A stretch of 64,000 bases of DNA from UBA8752 sp036159995. Lineage in GTDB: Bacteria > Bacteroidota > Bacteroidia > Flavobacteriales_D > Sanyastnellaceae. Where the stretch lies: assembly GCA_036159995.1 (NCBI GenBank), contig JAYYEI010000037.1:39171-103170 (forward strand), read 5' to 3'. The position numbers and the translations under genes are program-made. The notes beneath the pieces were generated by a model, which saw nothing but the letters and a program-made list of their open reading frames with translations, did no database searches and was not told where the DNA came from. Shown here piece after piece: positions 59,430-64,000 of this stretch (positions are counted from its first letter, which is position 1; each line of letters opens with the position of its first letter).

Positions 59430-60377
59430 TCAGCCGCCGAATTCGGCGAGCACCTTGTCAGCCAGCACGGACGACAATTTCGCGTAACTCTCTTCGGTCC
59501 AGCCCGCCACGTGCGGGCTGACCTGTACCCGGGGGTGGGCCATCAGGCGCGTCCAGACGGCATCGCCCTCGTTGGCCACCGTCTCGAAGCTGCTCGCCTC
59601 CCGTTCGAAGACATCCAGCCCGGCGGCGGTCACGCGGCCGTCGATGAGGGCGTCGAGCAGGTCGGCGGTCCGGACGACGGGGCCGCGGGCCGTGTTGAGC
59701 AGCACAATCGGCTTGGCGAATCCGGACAGGAATTCCCGGTCGACGAGGCCGCGCGTCTCCGGCGTCAGGTTGCAGTGCAGACTCAGGATGTCGGCCTCGC
59801 GCTGAAGCGTCGTCAGGTCGACGGCCTCCACCCGGCCTCCCAAGGCGCCATCGTGGTCGTCGCGATAGGGGTCGCAGGCGAGGAGGCGGCATCCGAATCC
59901 CTGAAGCTTTTCGGCGAATGCGCTGCCCATGTGGCCGTATCCGAGGATGCCCACGGTTCGTCCGCTGATTTCCATGCCGCGGTGGCCTTCGCGGTCCCAT
60001 TGGCCCGCCTTGACCGAGACGTCGGCTTCGCGAAGCAGATTCATGAGGGACAGAAGCAGGCCCAATGCGTGCTCCCCGACCGCGTCGCGGTTGCCTTCCG
60101 GGCTGTTGAAGACCCGGATGCCCCGCATCTCGGCCAGGCCCACATCGATGTTCTCCAGGCCCGACCCGGACCGGCAGATGAAGCGGAGGTCGGGCAACCG
60201 GTCCAGCAGGTCCGCATCGACCCGGATGCGGCTCCTCAGGACAATCCCCGTGGCATCCGGATGCTGGCGAACACCCTCCAAGGGGTGCACGTCCGTGGCG
60301 TCGATGCAGGTCATGCCCGCCTCGCTGAATCGACGGGCGAGGATGGGGTGGACCGTGTCGAGGAAGAGGACCTTCAT
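59430..60377 (-). CDS. D-2-hydroxyacid dehydrogenase (phosphoglycerate dehydrogenase-like)
   Basis: An NAD-dependent D-isomer-specific 2-hydroxyacid dehydrogenase, 315 residues. The Rossmann loop is VGILGYGHMGSAFAEKL; the catalytic Arg lies in LNTARGPVV, Glu in GLDVFEREASSFE, His in VSPHVAGWTEES. It lacks the regulatory ACT domain of full-length SerA, so it may be a short phosphoglycerate dehydrogenase or another hydroxyacid reductase. It converges on the exb operon with one base between the stops and follows mgtE by 13 bases. Confidence 0.9.
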   Translation of the reverse strand: MKVLFLDTVHPILARRFSEAGMTCIDATDVHPLEGVRQHPDATGIVLRSRIRVDADLLDRLPDLRFICRSGSGLENIDVGLAEMRGIRVFNSPEGNRDAVGEHALGLLLSLMNLLREADVSVKAGQWDREGHRGMEISGRTVGILGYGHMGSAFAEKLQGFGCRLLACDPYRDDHDGALGGRVEAVDLTTLQREADILSLHCNLTPETRGLVDREFLSGFAKPIVLLNTARGPVVRTADLLDALIDGRVTAAGLDVFEREASSFETVANEGDAVWTRLMAHPRVQVSPHVAGWTEESYAKLSSVLADKVLAEFGG

Positions 60378-60390
60378 GGTGATGGAGCCG

Positions 60391-61743
60391 TCAGGCGGCC
60401 ATCAGGACCCCGATGCCGAAGTAGATGATGAGGCCGATGATGTCGTTGGCCGTGGTGATGAAGGGGCCGGTGGCGAGGGCGGGATCGATCTTGAACCGGT
60501 CCAGCGTGAGCGGGACGAAGGTGCCGAACAGCGCGGCGAAGACGATGACCGCAATCAACGCCAGGCTGACGGTCACGCTGAGGTTCCAGCCGTAGCCGAG
60601 GACGAGGCTCGCCCCGAGGATCACCAGGGCGCAGATGGCGCCATTGAGCAGGGCCACGGAGAGTTCCTTCAACAGCCGGGGCGCCAGCCGGGCATCCGAG
60701 GGGGTCCGGCCTCCGGCGAGTCCCTGGACCACAATGGCCGCGGATTGGACGCCGACATTGCCTCCCATGGCCGCGATCAGCGGGATGAACAGGGCCATGG
60801 AAGGGAAGCGTTCGATGTCGAAGGCCCCGATGACGTAGGCGCCGGCCAGTCCGCCGAAGAGACCGATGAGCAGCCACGGAAGGCGGGCCCGGGTCATTTC
60901 CCAGAGGGAGTCGTCACTCTCGACCTCGTCGCTGAGGCCGCTCGCCAGCTGATAGTCCTTCTCGGCCTCTTCCTCCATGAGGTCCACGACATCGTCGATG
61001 GTAATCCGGCCCAGCAGGCGGTTGTGGTCGTCCACCACGGGCAACGCCACGAGGTCGTATTTCTTCATGATCTGCACGACGAGTTCGTCGGGGTCGTCTA
61101 CCTTGACGGTGCGGGTGTCGTCCTCGCGGAACAGGTCGCCAATGGTGCTCCGGGTGCTCGAGGCCTCGAGTAGGAGCCGCTTCAGGGACAGCCGGCCCAG
61201 CAATTGTCCCGCGGAATTCACCACGTAGACGCTGTGCACGGTGCCGACTTCCTCGGCCTGCCGCCGCATCTCCCGGATGGCCTGGGTCACCGTCCAGTCC
61301 ATCTCCACGCGAATCAGCTCCGTGCCCATGAGGGCGCCAGCGGTGCCTTCCGGATGGCGAAGCAGGGTGAGCAGGTCCTCGCGGTCCTCCGTGTCCAGCT
61401 GGGCGATGACCTTTTCGGCTCGCTCCTCCGGAAGTTCGCCGACCACGTCGGCCGCGTCGTCCGAATCGATGTTCTCGAGGACCTCCTCGGCGATTTCCTC
61501 GTTGGTCAGGGTGGCCAGCAAAGTCTCTCGGACGTCCTCCTCCAGCTCGACGAGCACGTCTCCCCGTTCCTCGATGTCGATGAGTTTCCAGAGGTATTGC
61601 ACCTGCTCGTCCTCAAGACGGTCGAACACCTCGGCGATGTCGGCCGGGTGCAGTTCCTCGAACCGGGCGCGGAGTTCGTCATCCCGACGCTCGGCGATGT
61701 CCTCGCCCAAAGCTTGCAGGTAGTCGCGCGTGATGTCCTCCAC
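60391..61743 (-). CDS. mgtE: Magnesium transporter MgtE
   Basis: A magnesium channel of 450 residues, the normal size. The N-terminal superhelical domain (about 1-130, LHPADIAEVFDRLEDEQ, SDDAADVVGELPEER) and paired CBS domains (about 130-255, ending LGRITIDDVVDLMEEE) sense cytoplasmic Mg2+. The membrane part has five helices with GGNVGVQSAAIVVQGLA. The start is GTG 61743, four bases after GACCTTTG. The frame continues upstream through tadA without family sequence, so that part is not coding. Confidence 0.95.
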   Translation of the reverse strand: MEDITRDYLQALGEDIAERRDDELRARFEELHPADIAEVFDRLEDEQVQYLWKLIDIEERGDVLVELEEDVRETLLATLTNEEIAEEVLENIDSDDAADVVGELPEERAEKVIAQLDTEDREDLLTLLRHPEGTAGALMGTELIRVEMDWTVTQAIREMRRQAEEVGTVHSVYVVNSAGQLLGRLSLKRLLLEASSTRSTIGDLFREDDTRTVKVDDPDELVVQIMKKYDLVALPVVDDHNRLLGRITIDDVVDLMEEEAEKDYQLASGLSDEVESDDSLWEMTRARLPWLLIGLFGGLAGAYVIGAFDIERFPSMALFIPLIAAMGGNVGVQSAAIVVQGLAGGRTPSDARLAPRLLKELSVALLNGAICALVILGASLVLGYGWNLSVTVSLALIAVIVFAALFGTFVPLTLDRFKIDPALATGPFITTANDIIGLIIYFGIGVLMAA

Positions 61744-61747
61744 GGCG

Positions 61748-61755
61748 CAAAGGTC
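61748..61755 (-). promoter_or_regulatory. -7-like element before mgtE
   Basis: On the minus strand GACCTTTG is followed by four bases (CGCC) and GTG 61743. It decides the mgtE start. Confidence 0.45.
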
Positions 61756-61765
61756 GCCCGTCCGC

Positions 61766-62215
61766 TCAGTTTTTCCGCTTCGAACGGAAGAAGGACGTGA
61801 GGAGTTCCGCACACTCCTCCTCGAGGACCCCGCCCACGAGTTCCGTCTTGGGGTGGAGCAGTCCCTCGTCGCGCTTGCCGTGGAAGTCCAGGCCACCGCG
61901 CTTGTCGTCCCGGGCGCCGTAGACGATGCGCCCGATGCGGGTCCAATAGGCCGCCCCCGAACACATTGGGCAGGGCTCAAGCGTCACGTAGAGGGTGCAC
62001 TGGTCGAGGAACTTGCCGCCGAGGAATTCGCTCGCAGCGGTGAACGCCTGCATTTCGGCGTGGGCCGTGAAGTCCCGGAGGCGCTCGCAGAGGTTGTGGG
62101 CGCGGGCGATGATCCGCCCCCCCGCCACGATCACCGCGCCGACGGGCACTTCTCCCGCCTCGGCGGCCCGGCGGGCCTGGTCGAGGGCTTGTCGCATGAA
62201 GTCTTCGTCCGTCAT
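61766..62215 (-). CDS. tadA: tRNA-specific adenosine deaminase
   Basis: Deaminates A34 to inosine in the anticodon of tRNA-Arg. The product is 149 residues. The zinc site is intact: FTAHAEMQAF (His and catalytic Glu) and VTLEPCPMCSGA (two Cys). The N-terminus EVPVGAVIV is typical. Its ATG overlaps the stop of the upstream glycosyltransferase gene (62212-62214), so the two are translated from one mRNA. Confidence 0.96.
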   Translation of the reverse strand: MTDEDFMRQALDQARRAAEAGEVPVGAVIVAGGRIIARAHNLCERLRDFTAHAEMQAFTAASEFLGGKFLDQCTLYVTLEPCPMCSGAAYWTRIGRIVYGARDDKRGGLDFHGKRDEGLLHPKTELVGGVLEEECAELLTSFFRSKRKN

Positions 62216-63363
62216 GATGCGGGCTCAAGTTCCATCACGGAGGCCAATTGGAGCCAATCCTGCATCAAGGCTTCGGGACCGGGTCCTGCGACCTGGACCG
62301 GACGGCCCCGGGCCTCGCCGGGTTCGAAGGCGGCGAGTTCGGAGGCATGAAGCGCGGTCCATCCGTGTAGCCGTGCCCATTCACGGGCCAAGGACTCCTG
62401 TTCCGGCTGGCCGACAGTGGGGACGAGCACGGCCGTTCGACCGAGCACCGCGAGGTCCAGCAGGGTGCTGTATCCACTGCGGCAGATGATGGTGTCGGCC
62501 GCCAGGACGGCCTGGCGGAACCGGGCGTCGTCCGCATCGTGGACGGTGAGGACATTGCCGGTCCGGTGTTCTCCGCCACCGGGCCTGCCCGCGAGGATCA
62601 AGGCGGGTCTTCCGTCTCGCTGGAAGCAGGTCCTAAGGTCCTGCTCCATTGTGGTCCGCTGGGGCTCGGGGCCACTCACCAGCCCGAGAAGGACCGGAGC
62701 GTCGTCCAAAGGCTCCAAGGCGGCTTTATCCTCCACCTGGAACCGGCTCAAGGGGCCGATGTAGCGGGTGGGGGCGCTGATGGCGTGCGCCAATCGACCG
62801 GCGAGGATACAGTCCTCGGTGTCGGGGACCCACACTTCGTCAAAAGCCTCCGCATACCGGCGAACGACAGACGTGGCCCACCCCCGGACCGCCGCAGGGA
62901 CCGGCGGGTTCAGTTGGTGTGAGAGGAAAACCTTGGTCACCCCGGGAAGCTCGGCCCGGGCGCCGTAGCAGTTGTCGCTGAACACATGGGTCACACCGTG
63001 TTCCGCGGCAAACGCGGTCGTCCAGTTGCGCTCGGCGGCGATGCTCCGGACGAAGCCGGGCATCTGGAGGGCGATGCGGGGCAGGGTCCCGAGTCCTTGG
63101 GCGTAGCGGATGGTGACCCCTGGCTTTTCCACCCGGGACCAAGCTGTCCCCCTGGCCTCCGGGTGAAGTCGGTCCCACTCGGCCATTCGGGCATCCAGCC
63201 AGGCCCCGGCGGTGCCCCGCGAGGCGATGGTCACCCGCGCCCCGAGCCGTCGGGCCGAGACGATGAGCGGCCAGGTCCGCGTGGCGTGCCCCATGCCCCA
63301 GTCGAGGATGGCAAAGAGCACATGGGGAGCGGGAGCTCGGTCAAAGGTGGACGCGCCGGACAT
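62212..63363 (-). CDS. Glycosyltransferase-like protein of the MurG/GT28 fold
   Basis: A GT-B-fold protein of 383 residues. The N-terminal loop FAILDWGMGHATRTWPL resembles the GxGH acceptor loop of MurG-type and UDP-glycosyltransferases. The donor side has LGLVSGPEPQRTTMEQDL and ADTIICRSGYSTLLDLAVLGRTAVLVP with the pyrophosphate-binding Gly/Ser turn. It may add a sugar to a lipid or surface glycan; donor and acceptor are unknown. It diverges from trmB across a 20-base gap. Confidence 0.8.
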   Translation of the reverse strand: MSGASTFDRAPAPHVLFAILDWGMGHATRTWPLIVSARRLGARVTIASRGTAGAWLDARMAEWDRLHPEARGTAWSRVEKPGVTIRYAQGLGTLPRIALQMPGFVRSIAAERNWTTAFAAEHGVTHVFSDNCYGARAELPGVTKVFLSHQLNPPVPAAVRGWATSVVRRYAEAFDEVWVPDTEDCILAGRLAHAISAPTRYIGPLSRFQVEDKAALEPLDDAPVLLGLVSGPEPQRTTMEQDLRTCFQRDGRPALILAGRPGGGEHRTGNVLTVHDADDARFRQAVLAADTIICRSGYSTLLDLAVLGRTAVLVPTVGQPEQESLAREWARLHGWTALHASELAAFEPGEARGRPVQVAGPGPEALMQDWLQLASVMELEPAS

Positions 63364-63369
63364 GCGCTG

Positions 63370-63377
63370 TAATTTCG
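63370..63377 (+). promoter_or_regulatory. -7-like element before trmB
   Basis: TAATTTCG, the same octamer as before lpxD, lies six bases before ATG 63384. Confidence 0.45.
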
Positions 63378-63383
63378 CCCGCC

Positions 63384-64000
63384 ATGGGCAAAGACAAGCT
63401 CCGCAAGTGGAAGGAGAACGCCGCGTTTTCCCACGTCTTCGAACCGGACCTGAAGTCCATCGTGGACGGCGCGACCCTGAACCGGGGCCAATGGGCGGAG
63501 ACGGTCTTCGGCAACGACCGCCCGATCACGCTGGAACTCGGATGTGGCAAGGGCGAATACACCGTGGGCTTGGCCCGGCGCCATCCCGACCGCAATTTCA
63601 TCGGGGTCGACATCAAAGGCCACCGCTTCTGGCGGGGGGCCAAGACCTCGAGCGAGGAGGGACTCGACAACGTGGCCTTCCTCCGCACCAAGATTGAGTT
63701 CGTCCAGAATTTCTTTGCCGAGGGGGAGGTGGCCGAGGTCTGGTTGACCTTTTCCGACCCTCAGCCCAAGGACGAGAAAGGCACCAAACGCATCACGAGT
63801 GAGGTGTTCCTGAAGCGGTACCAGCAGTTCATGGTGCCCGGTGGGCTAATCCACGTCAAAAGCGACAGCGAGCTCCTGTACACCCTTTCGAAGGAAGGCT
63901 GGATCGAGGCCGGCTTCCCCATCCTGGAGGACAGCCAGGACGTCTACGGGGACCTTGTGCACCGCGTGGACGCCGATTTTGCCGACGTCCTCCGCATCCG
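63384..64000 (+). CDS. trmB: tRNA (guanine-N7-)-methyltransferase (3' end cut by window edge)
   Basis: Methylates G46 of tRNA. About 205 residues are visible and the frame is still open at the right edge. The SAM site is ITLELGCGKGEYTVGLA and IGVDIKGHRFWRG; the family motif VWLTFSDPQPKDEKGTKRIT carries the catalytic Asp and the PQPK loop. It is divergent from the glycosyltransferase gene. Confidence 0.95.
   Translation, partial: MGKDKLRKWKENAAFSHVFEPDLKSIVDGATLNRGQWAETVFGNDRPITLELGCGKGEYTVGLARRHPDRNFIGVDIKGHRFWRGAKTSSEEGLDNVAFLRTKIEFVQNFFAEGEVAEVWLTFSDPQPKDEKGTKRITSEVFLKRYQQFMVPGGLIHVKSDSELLYTLSKEGWIEAGFPILEDSQDVYGDLVHRVDADFADVLRI

Noticed and set aside
60391..61980. A longer mgtE frame beginning at 61980
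   Set aside because: The extra 79 residues overlap tadA in another frame, have shadow-like composition and lie before a promoter-like octamer; the GTG at 61743 gives the normal 450-residue protein.

Overview
The window is a gene-dense, GC-rich stretch of chromosome from a member of the Bacteroidota, most probably a Flavobacteriales-like marine or aquatic lineage. The evidence is a type IX secretion (T9SS) core (GldJ, PorP/SprF-like, PorU, PorV), proteins ending in T9SS sorting domains of types A and B, an LpxC-FabZ fusion, and promoters built on the phylum's -7 element TAnnTTTG in place of Shine-Dalgarno-led leaders. There is no rRNA gene, so placement below the phylum is inference. No phage, insertion sequence or CRISPR array was found. 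No gap between genes exceeds 300 bases.

Layout: 1-7.5 kb holds the T9SS block, with porP/sprF-like and gldJ running left and porU and porV running right from a shared intergenic region. 7.5-12.6 kb carries ispF, pdhA, pdhC and recG. 12.6-18.5 kb has an FG-GAP-like orphan, an acyl-CoA dehydrogenase, anmK, an amino-acid dehydrogenase and nhaD. 18.6-21.9 kb is exbB-exbD-tonB-folC. 21.9-24.1 kb is a secreted vanadium haloperoxidase-like enzyme, followed by tRNA-Val, a methyltransferase and gpmI. 26.7-28.9 kb is a choice-of-anchor-L surface protein with a type B sorting tail. 28.9-34.2 kb has an ABC ATPase, asnS, rpoN, a PAP2-like protein and galE. 34.3-37.6 kb has an orphan Hpt protein, a DUF4301 protein and a duplicated-domain surface protein. 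37.7-42.7 kb is the lipid A operon lpxD-lpxC/fabZ-lpxA with an ABC ATPase, then aroB, with tRNA-Phe upstream.

43.1-51.4 kb is one gene for a surface protein of about 2,770 residues, preceded by an AT-rich leader and bracketed by an imperfect 20-bp direct repeat. 51.5-56.7 kb has a GT9 glycosyltransferase, a thioesterase, hemJ, tatD, asparaginase, tRNA-Ser and a Tat-signal pirin. 56.9-59.4 kb is a second exb operon without TonB. The right end has a hydroxyacid dehydrogenase, mgtE, tadA, a glycosyltransferase and trmB (cut by the window edge).

Two themes link the genes. First, secretion machinery and several of its likely cargoes are encoded together. Second, a recurrent -7-like octamer sits only 3-7 bases before many ATG or GTG starts, which suggests that leaderless or nearly leaderless mRNAs are common in this organism.
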